NCBI GenBank assembly: GCA_016235425.1
Contig: JACRLC010000088.1
Location: forward strand, 62,001-126,000
Reading direction: 5' to 3'
DNA from: Chloroflexota bacterium
GTDB taxonomy: Bacteria > Chloroflexota > Anaerolineae > Anaerolineales > Villigracilaceae
Length of the DNA: 64,000 nt
Position 1 is the first letter of the stretch. Each line of letters begins with the position of its first letter. Of this stretch, positions 43,167 to 52,765 are shown piece by piece. A program made the position numbers and the translations under genes. The notes beneath the pieces were generated by a model. It did not search any database. It saw only the letters and a program-made list of their open reading frames with translations, and was not told the DNA's origin.

Positions 43167-46100
43167 ATGAACGTCAAAAGAAAGGTTTCTTTTCGTCTGC
43201 TTTTCAATTGCTTCAGTTTGTTGGTTTTGATAACGGGGGCCATCACACCACAACCCGTATCCGCCTCACATACTCCAGATCCCACCAGCGTAACAATTGC
43301 CGGTTCGCTCCAAAGCGCAGTGGGATGTGCGGGCGATTGGGATCCAGCATGCGCTGCGAGTCATCTCACCTACGATTCCTCCGATGATGTCTGGCAGGGA
43401 TCGTGGACAATCCCCGCCAACAATTACGAATACAAAGCCGCGCTCAACAATGGCTGGGATGAAAATTACGGCCTGCACGCGGTGCCCGGCGGCGCAAATA
43501 TTCCGCTGGCATTGGGGGCCAATACCACAGTCAAGTTCTATTACGATCACAAATCCCATTGGATCACAGACAATATCAATTCAGTCATCGCAGTAGCGCC
43601 GGGCAGTTTCCAGGGTGAACTGGGTTGCCCGGGCGATTGGGATCCGAGCTGTCTGCGCTCGTGGCTACAGGACTCCGACGGAGATGGGATCTACTCTTTT
43701 GAAACCACAGCCCTGCCCGCTGGCAATTACGAAGGCAAGGTTGCGCTCAACGAAAGCTGGGATGTAAATTACGGTCAGGGCGGCGTGCAGAATGGCTCAA
43801 ACATTGCGTTCACTGTGCCATCCAATAACAAAAAAGTGACCTTCACTTATGACTCCTCCAGCCATGTGCTCACCATCAATGCCGGGCCTACCTATGACAA
43901 CAATGTCTTCTGGGATGGACTACGGCACGATTCGCGCGATCTCCTCTACCGCACACCGGGCGGCGCAGTGACGGCTGGCACGCCCGTGCTCATCCGCTTC
44001 CGCACTTTTCACAACGATGTGACAGGTGTTTCCCTGCGCGTGTATGACTTGAATGCGAACGGACAACACATCGTCCCCATGTCGCTCGCCGCAACGGATG
44101 TCTCCTGTTATCAGTCCGGCCTTGAGGATTCCACCTGTGACTTCTGGCAGGCCACGCTGGACGAAGCGGCGCCCAACAACTTGTGGTATCGCTTCATCGT
44201 CACCGACGGCACCGATACCGATTACTATGCCGATAACACACCCGCGCTCGATGGCGGCCCCGGCAGTGCCAGTGACAATGTTGTGGATCAAAGCTATGCC
44301 CTCATGTTCTACGATCCAGCCTTCAGCGCGCCTGAATGGGCAAGCAGCGCCAGCATCTATCAAATCTTCCCCGACCGCTTCGACAATGGCCGCTCCAATA
44401 ATGATCCGCATACTGACGATGTCCGCTACGATGACCCGGTCTTGAAACTCAGTTGGGGCGTCTTGCCCGAAGGTTACTGCCGCAACTATGCGGATGGGGC
44501 CACCAATTGTCCGTGGCGCTTCGATACAACCCCGCCTGCCGACAACCCGACGAAGGAACAGCCGCGCGGCCGCGATTATTTCGGCGGCGACCTCAAGGGC
44601 GTGGATCAATCGCTGGACTATCTCGAGTCCCTCGGCGTCACCACCATCTATTTCAACCCGATCTTCGACTCGGGCTCCAATCACGGCTACGACACGCAGG
44701 ATTACTACAAGATAGATCCCTACTTCGGCACGCAAAAAGATTGGGAGAATCTTGTGAAGCACGCCCGCGAAAAACACATCAACATTGTTTTGGATGGTGT
44801 CTTCAATCACCTCTCATCGGATTCTCCCTTCTTTGACCGTTACCATCACTATTCAACGGATGGCGCCTGTGAGTCGCTCTCTTCCCCGTATCGAAGCTGG
44901 TTCACCTTCCATGACGTTCCCGCAGGGACAGGGAAGTGCGTCGGCAGTTCGGGACAGGCGAATTCCGCCACCTATGATGGCTGGTTCGGCTTCGACTCGA
45001 TCCCCGTCATCAACAAGTCCCTGCCCGAAGTCCAACAGTACTTCGTCACCGACCAAAACAGTGTCTCGAACTACTGGCTGGATAAAGGTGCGGAGGGCTG
45101 GCGCCTGGATGTGATGGGTGACTCGTCCTTCCCTGCCGGTTATTGGGAAACCTTCCGCAGCGAAGTGAAGGACAACAAGTCTGATGCGCTCATCATCAGC
45201 GAGACATGGCAAAAGGACAGCACGCTCCTGCGCATGTTGCGCGGTGACCGCGCCGACACCACCATGAACTATCGCCTGCGCGATGCCATCCTCGGCCTGC
45301 TCGCCCCCCAGCCATTTGACTCGAAAGGCTTTGCCGACAGCGGACGCATCATCCTGCCTTCCGAATTTGCCGCCCGCCTCGAATCCATTCGAGAGGATTA
45401 TCCCAATGCGGCGTACTACTCGCTGATGAATCTCGTGGACAGCCACGACACCGAGCGCATCCGCTGGACGTTGACACCGGGTGAGGAGACCACCGCAGAC
45501 AAGGAACTCAACGCCGCGAACGTCGCCGAAGGATTGCAGCGCCAGCAGCTCGCCTCGTTGATCCAGTTCACCGTGCCCGGCGCGCCGACTGTCTTTTACG
45601 GTGACGAGGCAGGCATAACCGGCGACGATGATCCCGATGACCGCCGCACCATGCCATCACTCGAAGACGAAGAAGATAACAACAGCCTCTTCAAACATTA
45701 CCGGGCGCTCAACAAACTAAGGGATAAGAACGATGTGCTGATAAATGGAGACTTCAAAGTCCTGCTTGCCGATGACGCATCACAGCTCCTCGCCTATGGC
45801 CGCAAGACCGAAGAACAAGGCGCGGTGATCATCGTCAATCGCGGAACACAGGCGCAGGCATTCAGCATCCCCGTTGCAGGCTATCTTCCGGACGGAGTCA
45901 TCTTGAAGCGTGCGTATGTTGTCGGTAGCGGCGACCCACAACAGGTCACGGTAACGAACGGTGCCATCGTTGGAAATATCGCCCCGTTAAGTGGTTTGAT
46001 CCTCGTCACCGGCCGCGTTGATCTCAAACCCACATCCAATCCAACTGGCCTGTACGTGACCAATGAAGGCAATCAAACGGTCAGCCTCGAATGGGATGGC

Positions 46101-47354
46101 GTGACCGATTCCACCGGCTATAACGTTTATCGCAGTCCATTGAGCGGCGGCGGATGGGTCAAGGTAAACAGCGGTCTTCTGACAACCCCTGTATTCACCG
46201 ATACCGGCCTGCAAAACTCAAAAACCTATTACTACATTGTCACGGCCATGGATGACCACGGCAACGAAAGCGGATACTCCAACGAGGTCAGCGCGTTGCC
46301 GCATCTTTCGATTGGATGGGCCAACCTGCAATGGCCGCCCACGATGAGCCACACGATCAGCGCGGTTGACCGCACTGATAACGCCTATGGTCAGGTTTGG
46401 ATTGACGGTGTGACCAATCAGCCCGGACAGACTCCGAGTCTGCGCGCGCAATTGGGCTTCGGGCCTTCCAACAGCGATCCAAATGGCAACCAGGATTGGG
46501 TTTGGGTTGATGCGGCGTTCAACACGGACGCGGGCAACAACGATGAATTCGTCGCCAGCATGATGCCTGAATCAATCGGCTCATTCGATTACGCCTACCG
46601 TTATACAACCACCAACGGTGCGAGTTGGATCTACGCGGATTTGGACGGCATCGGGAATGGATACGATCCCGCCCAAGCCGGGAAACTGACCGTAAATTCA
46701 AGCGGCGATACCACCCCGCCAACAGTTCCGACCGGGCTGAATGTTCTTTCCGCTTCTCCCGCTGGGATTGAGTTGGCATGGGACGCCATTGTCGGTGATT
46801 CATCCCTGTTTGGTTATGAGGTCCTGCGCGCTGATTCTTCAGGCGGCCCGTATACGATGATCGCGCGAGTTACCGGGACTTCCTACATGGACACGGTTGT
46901 CAGCGAAGGTGCGGCTTACTATTACGTGGTTCGCTCACTCGATCAATCCTTCAACCGCTCGGGCAATTCAAGTGAAGCCTCTGGGACGGCTCAATTGCGG
47001 ACAGTCACCTTGACGTTTAACGTCACCGTCCCCGCCACGACAGATGCCACCGCCCGCTCCGTTTACATTGCCGGCTTCCTCAGCCGCCTGGATGGCGGCA
47101 TGCCTGATTGGAACCCTGGCGCCGTTGTGCTGACCCGCCTGGATGCCACTCACTGGACGATCACGTTCACCGGCAAAGAGTCCACGCAGATCGAATACAA
47201 GTACACGCTGGGCGATTGGGAGCATGTGGAGAAGGATGGCGCCTGCGGCGAAATTGCCAACCGCTTGCTCACGCTCAGTTATGGAACTACGGGAACCCAA
47301 ACCATAAACGACACCATACTCAATTGGAGAAACGTGGCTCCGTGCGGTAACTGA
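43167..47354 (+). CDS. secreted amylopullulanase-type GH13 enzyme, multidomain
   Basis: 1395 residues. Signal peptide to about residue 34. Two tandem pullulanase X25/SusE-like domains (about 41-135 and 141-240, each with GDWDPxC). A CBM34-like N-domain (about 245-390). A GH13 catalytic barrel (about 395-850) starts at SIYQIFPDRF and has GWRLDV with nucleophile Asp648, ISETW with acid/base Glu679 and VDSHD with Asp761. After the C domain come fibronectin-III domains (about 935-1025 and 1165-1250) around an unassigned region, and a C-terminal CBM20 starch-binding domain (about 1255-1395). It degrades starch, glycogen or pullulan outside the cell. A consensus promoter and strong terminator frame it as a single unit. 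Confidence 0.92.
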   Translation: MNVKRKVSFRLLFNCFSLLVLITGAITPQPVSASHTPDPTSVTIAGSLQSAVGCAGDWDPACAASHLTYDSSDDVWQGSWTIPANNYEYKAALNNGWDENYGLHAVPGGANIPLALGANTTVKFYYDHKSHWITDNINSVIAVAPGSFQGELGCPGDWDPSCLRSWLQDSDGDGIYSFETTALPAGNYEGKVALNESWDVNYGQGGVQNGSNIAFTVPSNNKKVTFTYDSSSHVLTINAGPTYDNNVFWDGLRHDSRDLLYRTPGGAVTAGTPVLIRFRTFHNDVTGVSLRVYDLNANGQHIVPMSLAATDVSCYQSGLEDSTCDFWQATLDEAAPNNLWYRFIVTDGTDTDYYADNTPALDGGPGSASDNVVDQSYALMFYDPAFSAPEWASSASIYQIFPDRFDNGRSNNDPHTDDVRYDDPVLKLSWGVLPEGYCRNYADGATNCPWRFDTTPPADNPTKEQPRGRDYFGGDLKGVDQSLDYLESLGVTTIYFNPIFDSGSNHGYDTQDYYKIDPYFGTQKDWENLVKHAREKHINIVLDGVFNHLSSDSPFFDRYHHYSTDGACESLSSPYRSWFTFHDVPAGTGKCVGSSGQANSATYDGWFGFDSIPVINKSLPEVQQYFVTDQNSVSNYWLDKGAEGWRLDVMGDSSFPAGYWETFRSEVKDNKSDALIISETWQKDSTLLRMLRGDRADTTMNYRLRDAILGLLAPQPFDSKGFADSGRIILPSEFAARLESIREDYPNAAYYSLMNLVDSHDTERIRWTLTPGEETTADKELNAANVAEGLQRQQLASLIQFTVPGAPTVFYGDEAGITGDDDPDDRRTMPSLEDEEDNNSLFKHYRALNKLRDKNDVLINGDFKVLLADDASQLLAYGRKTEEQGAVIIVNRGTQAQAFSIPVAGYLPDGVILKRAYVVGSGDPQQVTVTNGAIVGNIAPLSGLILVTGRVDLKPTSNPTGLYVTNEGNQTVSLEWDGVTDSTGYNVYRSPLSGGGWVKVNSGLLTTPVFTDTGLQNSKTYYYIVTAMDDHGNESGYSNEVSALPHLSIGWANLQWPPTMSHTISAVDRTDNAYGQVWIDGVTNQPGQTPSLRAQLGFGPSNSDPNGNQDWVWVDAAFNTDAGNNDEFVASMMPESIGSFDYAYRYTTTNGASWIYADLDGIGNGYDPAQAGKLTVNSSGDTTPPTVPTGLNVLSASPAGIELAWDAIVGDSSLFGYEVLRADSSGGPYTMIARVTGTSYMDTVVSEGAAYYYVVRSLDQSFNRSGNSSEASGTAQLRTVTLTFNVTVPATTDATARSVYIAGFLSRLDGGMPDWNPGAVVLTRLDATHWTITFTGKESTQIEYKYTLGDWEHVEKDGACGEIANRLLTLSYGTTGTQTINDTILNWRNVAPCGN

Positions 47355-47365
47355 TAATCTCTCTG

Positions 47366-47407
47366 AAAAAAAACGAACAGGCACCGAATGATGCCTGTTC
47401 GTTTTTA
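47366..47407. terminator. bidirectional Rho-independent terminator
   Basis: 13-base stem AAACGAACAGGCA/TGCCTGTTCGTTT with an 8-base loop, flanked by A and T runs on both sides. It can stop both the amylopullulanase and the convergent pterin dehydratase transcripts. Confidence 0.92.
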
Positions 47408-47430
47408 AATTAAGCCTCTTCGATTGCCCA

Positions 47431-47772
47431 TTAATTACCGGCGACCTCATCCGTCTTCGCGGCCATGATGAAATCATTCCTGTGCAGGCCGCGGACCACA
47501 TGCGTCCACCATTGAACCGTAACCTTCCCCCACTCCGTCGCAATCAGCGGGTGATGTCCTTCTTCCTCGGCAATCCCACCAATTTTGTTGGTGAAATCGA
47601 GCGCTTCGGCAAAATTCTTGAGTTTGAAGACGCGCTCCAATCGCTTGGCACCGTCCACTTCCCTGACCTGCCATTGCGGGACATGGAACATCAAATCTTC
47701 AATCTCCGCGTCGGTCAAAGCCGGTTCGCCCACGCGGCAGGCAACACATTTTCCAGCGGCAAGGTTGATCAT
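47431..47772 (-). CDS. phhB: pterin-4a-carbinolamine dehydratase
   Basis: 113 residues. The family signature EEEGHHPLIATEWGKVTVQWWTH, with the catalytic His pair and a later His, is clear, preceded by a DxEIEDLM helix region. It dehydrates 4a-hydroxytetrahydrobiopterin or related pterins and can recycle folate-like cofactors. An N-terminal extension has ACRVGEPALTD. No phenylalanine hydroxylase is nearby, although GTP cyclohydrolase I is 11 kb away. A palindromic repeat lies just upstream. Confidence 0.9.
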   Translation of the reverse strand: MINLAAGKCVACRVGEPALTDAEIEDLMFHVPQWQVREVDGAKRLERVFKLKNFAEALDFTNKIGGIAEEEGHHPLIATEWGKVTVQWWTHVVRGLHRNDFIMAAKTDEVAGN

Positions 47773-47817
47773 CGTACACTTCCTTTCTAAAATAGACTTT
47801 ATCGGTAATTGGGAAAA

Positions 47818-47873
47818 ACGTCCCGAAGGTTGCCGTCAGATATCCAAATTACTCGAAATAAACCTTCGGGACG
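47818..47873. repeat. CGTCCCGAAGGTT palindromic repeat
   Basis: ACGTCCCGAAGGTT and AACCTTCGGGACG arms around about 28 bases. It is a CCGAAGG variant of the family at 7641-7695 and 22991-23045. A single left arm recurs at about 56562-56577. Confidence 0.75.
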
Positions 47874-47907
47874 ATGCTCGTACATTATTTCCGATAATGT
47901 CCAATAT

Positions 47908-48285
47908 CTAAAATACGGGTAAAAGATGGAGTACACCACCGATAAAAAACAGGACAGTCATGCCATTTGACACTTTATGTTTCAGGCCAAAGAAGACGAC
48001 CTGCTCAACTGTCCGCATGAACCAGAAGACCGAAAAGGCAATCAAAAGCGTTTGACCCAGCTTGGTCATGGTTAATTCAGGTTGAAACACAAAGGAAACA
48101 TACGCCATGACTAAAAACATGTAAGTCAGGCGCAGGTTCAGGATTTGCATCACCGAACGATTGACATGAGTCAATGACGCAAGGTCTTCCTTCCATTTGA
48201 AAATCCTCCAGAAGAAGAGATGAAAGACTGCAAATCCCAGGTTGTAGATACCGCAAAGTGTCAGCAGAAATTTTGGTTCAAGCAT
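47908..48285 (-). CDS. small integral membrane protein, unknown function
   Basis: 125 residues with four hydrophobic segments (about 5-25, 48-66, 74-92, 100-122), intervening charged loops and no signal peptide. No family I can name with certainty. A palindromic repeat lies on its upstream side and the pterin gene is downstream. Possible role unknown. Confidence 0.6.
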   Translation of the reverse strand: MLEPKFLLTLCGIYNLGFAVFHLFFWRIFKWKEDLASLTHVNRSVMQILNLRLTYMFLVMAYVSFVFQPELTMTKLGQTLLIAFSVFWFMRTVEQVVFFGLKHKVSNGMTVLFFIGGVLHLLPVF

Positions 48286-48292
48286 TTTGTAA

Positions 48293-48346
48293 AGCGGACT
48301 GAAGTCCGCGCTCCGCTCGTTTTTGGATTGCGGACTTTAGTCCGCT
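48293..48346. repeat. AGCGGACTGAAGTCCGC palindromic repeat after tal-pgi
   Basis: AGCGGACTGAAGTCCGC and GCGGACTTTAGTCCGCT, each self-complementary and complementary to the other. The left edge (minus sense) coincides with the TAG stop of tal-pgi. It probably forms the 3' end of that mRNA. Confidence 0.7.
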
Positions 48347-51116
48347 AACTCACCAACTTCTCTAAATCCCTTACCGAATCCAACTTTACGCGCAACACGC
48401 GCCTGCCGGCGGCCTTCAACGCTTCGTAATCACCTAACGCCTGCGCATGTAACAACGTTGCAAAAGTCAAACCTTCGGTGGGAATGTCCATGTCATCCTG
48501 CGCGTCGTAGACGACCTGAACGAACCAGCCCTTGTTCGGGCCGCCTTTGTGGAATTGGCCTGTCGAATGTTGGAAGCGCGGACCGAAGCCAGCGGTCACG
48601 GCACACTTGGTTTTCGCGCGGATTGCCACACGCAGTTTTTGGATTACGTCAATCATTTCTCCGTTGCGCGGCAGATATGCGTTGATGGAAATAAAATCTC
48701 CATCTTTCGCGCCAGACAAGAATTTCTCCATAGCGGACTTTGCGTCCTTCACATTCACCAAATCCACATCGGCGAGATCGCCCGTCTTTTGATAATCCGC
48801 AATCTTCGCCTTTGTGCGATTTTTGCTGTCCTGCACGTCAGGCTGATCAAACGCATTCACACCAAGAATGGAGCACGCCGCCGAAACCGCAATCTCCCAG
48901 CGGAAGAATTCCGCGCCCACTTCGTAGAGATTGGAGATTGGGGATTCGATGACAGGATGACCCGCACCGCGAAGCGCGGCGATTGATTCAGCTAATTCGC
49001 CTGTTTGACGCAGATAAACAAACAAGCGGTCATCCCCATAGACTTCGGGCGCGCCGACTGGTTCCAATGCAACGGGCAGGATTCCCTTCCCATGCTTGCC
49101 GCTCGACTCGGCAACGACCTGCTCGATCCAGCCTGCCAACGCGGACAAAGGCGCATCACACAGGACCGTCAACTTGTCGCGGCCTGCGAGAGCAGACTCA
49201 GCCATCACGGCTCCCAACGCCATCCCAGGGTTACGCGCCACAGGGACATCCATGCCGCATTGACGTTTCATCCAATCGGCGTGGTCGAGCAGACGGGGCA
49301 AGTCCATGCCGAGCAAGGCGGCGGGGACCATGCCGAAATCCGTCAGCGCGGAGAAGCGGCCGCCGACCATTTCATCGGAGGAGAAAATTATTCGGAAGCC
49401 GCGCTCACGTGCGAGCCTTTCGAGCGAAGTGCTTGTATCGGTAATGGCGGCGAAACGCGAGCCATCACCTTTGGATAGTTCCCAAAAATAATCGAACGCG
49501 GCCATGACTTCCGCCGTGCCGCCTGATTTGCTGGCGACGATGTACAACGACTTGTTGGGCGGATAATCCAGCGCGGCTTGTTTAACTTGGATTGGGTCAG
49601 TCGAATCCAAAATTGCAAGGGACAACGAGAGGCCCCCCTCTTTCTCTCCCCCCATTTTCGGGGAAAATGGGGGGAGATGGAGGGGGGCCGCGGCAAGCAA
49701 TGAACTCAACACTTCCGCGGTCAATGACGAACCGCCCATGCCGAGCACAAGCACGCGGTCAATGCCTGCTTTTTGGATTTCATCTGCAAAGGCTTTGTAC
49801 GCGGGAGTCAAAGCGCGGGCTTTTTCGGGGGAGTCCAGCCAGCCAAGCCGGATTTCGACTTCGGCCTGCCCAAGCGGGTCGTTTGCCCAAAGAGTTGGAT
49901 CATGGCTCCAGAGGCGCGCGGGAACGGAATCCACCTCGAGCTGAGTTAAACGTTTGGAAACGGAATCAGCCAGGGGTCCAAGAGAAGATGCGGCGTTCTT
50001 CCTTCTTTCATCAATCGTCGCAAGCAATTGCGTGAACGCGTCCGAGAAGGATTTGACTCCTTCGTCTTCCAATTCCTGGGTGACAACGTCCATCGAAATG
50101 CCCGCGGCTTCGAGTTTCGCAAGGTCTGCGCGGGATTTGTCGAGGCCGTTCGTGAGGGTGATTTCAGCAACGCCATGGTCACGGAAGGCATCGAGCGTGG
50201 CGGGCGGGACGGTGTTGACGGTGTTCGCACCGATAAGGTTGTCCACGTAGATAGTGTCGGGGTAAGCGGGATTCTTCGTGCTGGTCGAGGCCCACAGCGG
50301 ACGCTGGAAGCGCGCACCGTTGACTCTGAGTTTTTCCCAGCGTTCGCCCGCGAAGGTTTGCTCAAAAATTTCGTAGGCAAGTTTGGCGTTTGCAATCGCG
50401 GCCTTGCCGCGCAAGGGCGAACCTTCGGGAAGTTTCGGGTCAATCTTGGTATCCACGCGCGAGACAAAGAACGATGCGACTGATGCGATGTGGTCAAGCC
50501 CCTCACCCTGCCCTTCGCGAAGCATCCCTGTGGGGCTCCCAGTAGGAGAGGGTCGCTGAAGGTAGTCTTCGAGGCCGCTGAGGTAGGCGTCCATCACTTC
50601 GGCATAGCGCACCAGCGAAAAGATGAGCGTGACATTGACATTCACGCCCGCGCCAATGGCCTTGCGAATTGCAGGGATGCCCGCTTTTGTGGCGGGAATT
50701 TTCACCATGAGATTCGGCTTCGCCACGCGCGCCCAAAGTCCCTGTGCCTGCGCGGCTGTGCCTTCGGTATCGTTCGCAAGATACGGACTCACTTCGAGAC
50801 TCACGTATCCATCGCCGCCGTTGGTTTCTTCGTACAAGGGTAAAAATGAATCGCAGGCTTCCTTGATATCTTCAATCGCGAGCTGCCAGAAGATTTTTTC
50901 TTTATCCCAGCCTGCCCATGCGAGCGGCGTGAGCGCGGAATCGTAATCGTTGGTTTTTGCAATCGCATTGTTGAAAATGGTCGGGTTGGAAGTGACACCG
51001 CGAATGTCACCGCGTTGAATCATGGAGTTGAGTTCGCCGTTTTCGAGAAGTTTTCTTTGGATGTTGTCGTACCAGAGGGATTGGCCGAGGGAGGTGAGTT
51101 TTTGAATGGGATTCAT
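48345..51116 (-). CDS. bifunctional transaldolase / glucose-6-phosphate isomerase
   Basis: 923 residues. The first 370 or so form transaldolase ([41 protein letters not shown] with the Schiff-base Lys, VNVTLIFSL). From about 400 onward is a phosphoglucose isomerase: [56 protein letters not shown]. Such fusions are known in several phyla. It links the pentose phosphate pathway to glycolysis. Two palindromic elements appear to be in frame: one around residues 190-206 and one around 478-495 (DNA 50500-50552 and 49631-49689). No ribosome site is seen before the ATG. Confidence 0.92.
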   Translation of the reverse strand: MNPIQKLTSLGQSLWYDNIQRKLLENGELNSMIQRGDIRGVTSNPTIFNNAIAKTNDYDSALTPLAWAGWDKEKIFWQLAIEDIKEACDSFLPLYEETNGGDGYVSLEVSPYLANDTEGTAAQAQGLWARVAKPNLMVKIPATKAGIPAIRKAIGAGVNVNVTLIFSLVRYAEVMDAYLSGLEDYLQRPSPTGSPTGMLREGQGEGLDHIASVASFFVSRVDTKIDPKLPEGSPLRGKAAIANAKLAYEIFEQTFAGERWEKLRVNGARFQRPLWASTSTKNPAYPDTIYVDNLIGANTVNTVPPATLDAFRDHGVAEITLTNGLDKSRADLAKLEAAGISMDVVTQELEDEGVKSFSDAFTQLLATIDERRKNAASSLGPLADSVSKRLTQLEVDSVPARLWSHDPTLWANDPLGQAEVEIRLGWLDSPEKARALTPAYKAFADEIQKAGIDRVLVLGMGGSSLTAEVLSSLLAAAPLHLPPFSPKMGGEKEGGLSLSLAILDSTDPIQVKQAALDYPPNKSLYIVASKSGGTAEVMAAFDYFWELSKGDGSRFAAITDTSTSLERLARERGFRIIFSSDEMVGGRFSALTDFGMVPAALLGMDLPRLLDHADWMKRQCGMDVPVARNPGMALGAVMAESALAGRDKLTVLCDAPLSALAGWIEQVVAESSGKHGKGILPVALEPVGAPEVYGDDRLFVYLRQTGELAESIAALRGAGHPVIESPISNLYEVGAEFFRWEIAVSAACSILGVNAFDQPDVQDSKNRTKAKIADYQKTGDLADVDLVNVKDAKSAMEKFLSGAKDGDFISINAYLPRNGEMIDVIQKLRVAIRAKTKCAVTAGFGPRFQHSTGQFHKGGPNKGWFVQVVYDAQDDMDIPTEGLTFATLLHAQALGDYEALKAAGRRVLRVKLDSVRDLEKLVS
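49631..49689. repeat. in-frame palindromic insertion in the isomerase half of tal-pgi
   Basis: GGCCCCCCTC ... GAGGGGGGCC with an inner CTCTCCCCCCATTTTC/GAAAATGGGGGGAG stem. The reading frame stays open and encodes a Pro/Gly-rich insert beginning [13 protein letters not shown] between a helix and the LDSTDP strand. Confidence 0.7.
50500..50552. repeat. in-frame palindromic insertion in the transaldolase half of tal-pgi
   Basis: CCCTCACCCTGCCC ... AGTAGGAGAGGG, a phrase typical of intergenic bacterial repeats, with the inner palindrome CTTCGCGAAG at 50513-50522. It encodes [17 protein letters not shown], which has no counterpart in standard transaldolases. Confidence 0.65.
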
Positions 51117-51169
51117 TTTTTGTTCGATAGTTGGGTGAGATAAAGGATGAAAGATGAATTAGGAAGGAT

Positions 51170-51236
51170 GTGTGTTGCGTGTTCCGTTGTGTGCTTGTCT
51201 GCTTGTTTCCGTGTCTGCCTGTCTACGCGTCTCCAT
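51170..51236. repeat. phrase-like CCTGTCTAC low-complexity repeat, copy 3
   Basis: TGTTGCGTGTTCCGTTGTG, GCTTGTCTGCTTGTTTCCG, TGCCTGTCTACGCG. It is similar to 40318-40386. It fills the gap between tal-pgi and the 103-residue ORF. Confidence 0.5.
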
Positions 51237-51241
51237 CTACA

Positions 51242-51553
51242 TCAGACTTTCTCCAAACAGGGGTCGTCACGAATGACAGCGATCTGCTGTCCCAGATAGG
51301 CCACAGGCGGGAGACCGTGCCAGCGCCGCAACAAATGATAGGCGGGAGAAGTCAGCAAGCGGCAAGCCTCTACAGCGGGCTTCCATTCCTCTTTGCGAAT
51401 TTCAGTAACTGTGACTTCGCGAGGCAGCAAGCCAAAATCCCAGGCGGCGCACAAGCGGGCGATAAAATCCACCCGATCCGCCAGGGATTCCAGCACATCA
51501 GGTGCGTCCGCATCCGGGTATAAAGAACCGTCCAGCCAGCGGGACTCATTCAT
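51242..51553 (-). CDS. hypothetical protein next to AbiEii-like gene
   Basis: 103 residues, acidic and leucine-rich, no signal peptide or recognised domain. It starts MNESRWLDGSLYP and overlaps the end of the AbiEii-like gene by eight bases on the same strand, so the pair is co-translated. By position it could be an antidote partner or a second half of a degenerate toxin-antitoxin-like pair, but it does not show the AbiEi winged helix. Confidence 0.55.
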   Translation of the reverse strand: MNESRWLDGSLYPDADAPDVLESLADRVDFIARLCAAWDFGLLPREVTVTEIRKEEWKPAVEACRLLTSPAYHLLRRWHGLPPVAYLGQQIAVIRDDPCLEKV

Positions 51554-52250
51554 CTTTTTTTACATCCAAAAAAACATTGGAAAACCAATCCCGCACCTGA
51601 CGGGCCTGCTCGCGTTGTTCCATATCGGTAATGTTCTCCAAGGGACGATGCAGGGCAATTCGTTCGAGGTGGGTTTCAGCGGCAAGACGGGCGCGGGAGG
51701 TATTCGCGTCATTGCCAGACAGGTTTTGTCTCTGCCGCCAAAGAGTCCAACACTCGCCTGCGCTTAACAATCCAGCCTTGCAAAGCGAATAAATATCCAA
51801 AAAATCGCGCGGCGCTCCTCGTTCAATCAAGGCAACCATTTTCGCGGCTACAAGGTCGGGCAGGCTGTCCAGCGGAACGTCAATCCAATTCGCTGAGACA
51901 GGCTCTTGAAGACGCGCGGAGCGGGCGGCAATCTGAAAACTGAAAACCACCTTGTCACCCTGGAATAATTCAACGCTGACCACATCACCCCAGGCGCGAA
52001 CGCTTGTGCGGCCAAATTTAGACAATGCAATTTCCAGAACACGCACCACGGCTTGCCTTTGATGGTCGGCCAGCGCATCAGACCACCACGCATCCACATC
52101 ATGTGTTGAACGATAGTCGAGGTAATGAAACAACCCAAATGCACCGCCGAGGGAAATATGCTCCGCCAGGTTCGCTTTGACCAACGCATCCAGGCAGGCT
52201 CGCGCGTATGGAGACAAATGGGCTGGTTGTCGAGGCTGGATATTTTTCAT
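51546..52250 (-). CDS. AbiEii-like nucleotidyltransferase
   Basis: 234 residues. The N-terminal SLGGAFGLFHYLDYRSTHDVDAWW matches the AbiEii/MNT nucleotidyltransferase pattern GG-x-A-L-x-x-H-x-x-R-x-S-x-D-x-D, with Asp-x-Asp as DVDAWW. APRDFLDIYSL in the middle is another AbiEii hallmark. AbiEii enzymes act as toxins with an AbiEi antidote, or modify tRNA. No AbiEi gene is visible. The start overlaps the rpiB stop in ATGA, meaning insertion into the sugar-phosphate operon. Classified by motif only. Confidence 0.65.
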   Translation of the reverse strand: MKNIQPRQPAHLSPYARACLDALVKANLAEHISLGGAFGLFHYLDYRSTHDVDAWWSDALADHQRQAVVRVLEIALSKFGRTSVRAWGDVVSVELFQGDKVVFSFQIAARSARLQEPVSANWIDVPLDSLPDLVAAKMVALIERGAPRDFLDIYSLCKAGLLSAGECWTLWRQRQNLSGNDANTSRARLAAETHLERIALHRPLENITDMEQREQARQVRDWFSNVFLDVKKDE

Positions 52251-52720
52251 GCGTCGAAAATTATACCGTCTTCCATCGCTTTAATCTTTCCCACGCGCCT
52301 CGCCAGCCTCTCGCCGCCCGCGTCATTCCCCTGATAACGCGCATTCAAAAACGCAGGCACAAGCACCTTTGCCAGTTCAGGCCCAATCACGCGGCCGCCG
52401 AGACAAAGCACATTCATATCGTCGTGCAAAACACCTTGCGCGGCGGAATATGTATCGTGGCAAATCGCGGCCCAGACGCCTTTCATCTTGTTGGCGGCGA
52501 TGCACGCGCCCACACCGGAGCCGCACACCAAAATCCCGCGCTCGGCTTCGCCATTTTGGATCGCGCGGCCAAGTTTCTCGGTAAAGTCGGGAAAGTCCAC
52601 GCTCTCGGTTGAATTCGTCCCCAGGTCAAGCGGCTCGTGTCCTGCGGCGCGCACTGCTTCGAGCACAGTCGTTTTCAACGGGAATCCCGCGTGGTCACAT
52701 GCTACAGCTATTTTCATCAT
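52247..52720 (-). CDS. rpiB: ribose-5-phosphate isomerase B
   Basis: 157 residues. RpiB signatures: IAVACDHAGFPLK at the N-terminus, YPDFTEKLGRAI-like segment, GILVCGSGVGACIAANKMKGVWAAICHDTYSA and NDMNVLCLGGRVIGPELAK. It interconverts ribose 5-phosphate and ribulose 5-phosphate. The active-site Cys and His are in VCGSG and DHAG. Two adjacent ATGs are possible (52720 or 52717). It shares an operon with transketolase upstream and AbiEii-like and tal-pgi downstream. Confidence 0.93.
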   Translation of the reverse strand: MMKIAVACDHAGFPLKTTVLEAVRAAGHEPLDLGTNSTESVDFPDFTEKLGRAIQNGEAERGILVCGSGVGACIAANKMKGVWAAICHDTYSAAQGVLHDDMNVLCLGGRVIGPELAKVLVPAFLNARYQGNDAGGERLARRVGKIKAMEDGIIFDA

Positions 52721-52731
52721 TCACCTTTATC

Positions 52732-52761
52732 TTGTACCGCGACATGAATGTCGCGGTACAA
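52732..52761. repeat. GCGACATxAATGTCGC palindromic repeat, copy 2
   Basis: TTGTACCGCGACAT, a two-base loop, and the exact complement ATGTCGCGGTACAA (52748-52761). It sits in the 45-base gap between transketolase and rpiB. Confidence 0.85.
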
Positions 52762-52765
52762 ACCA

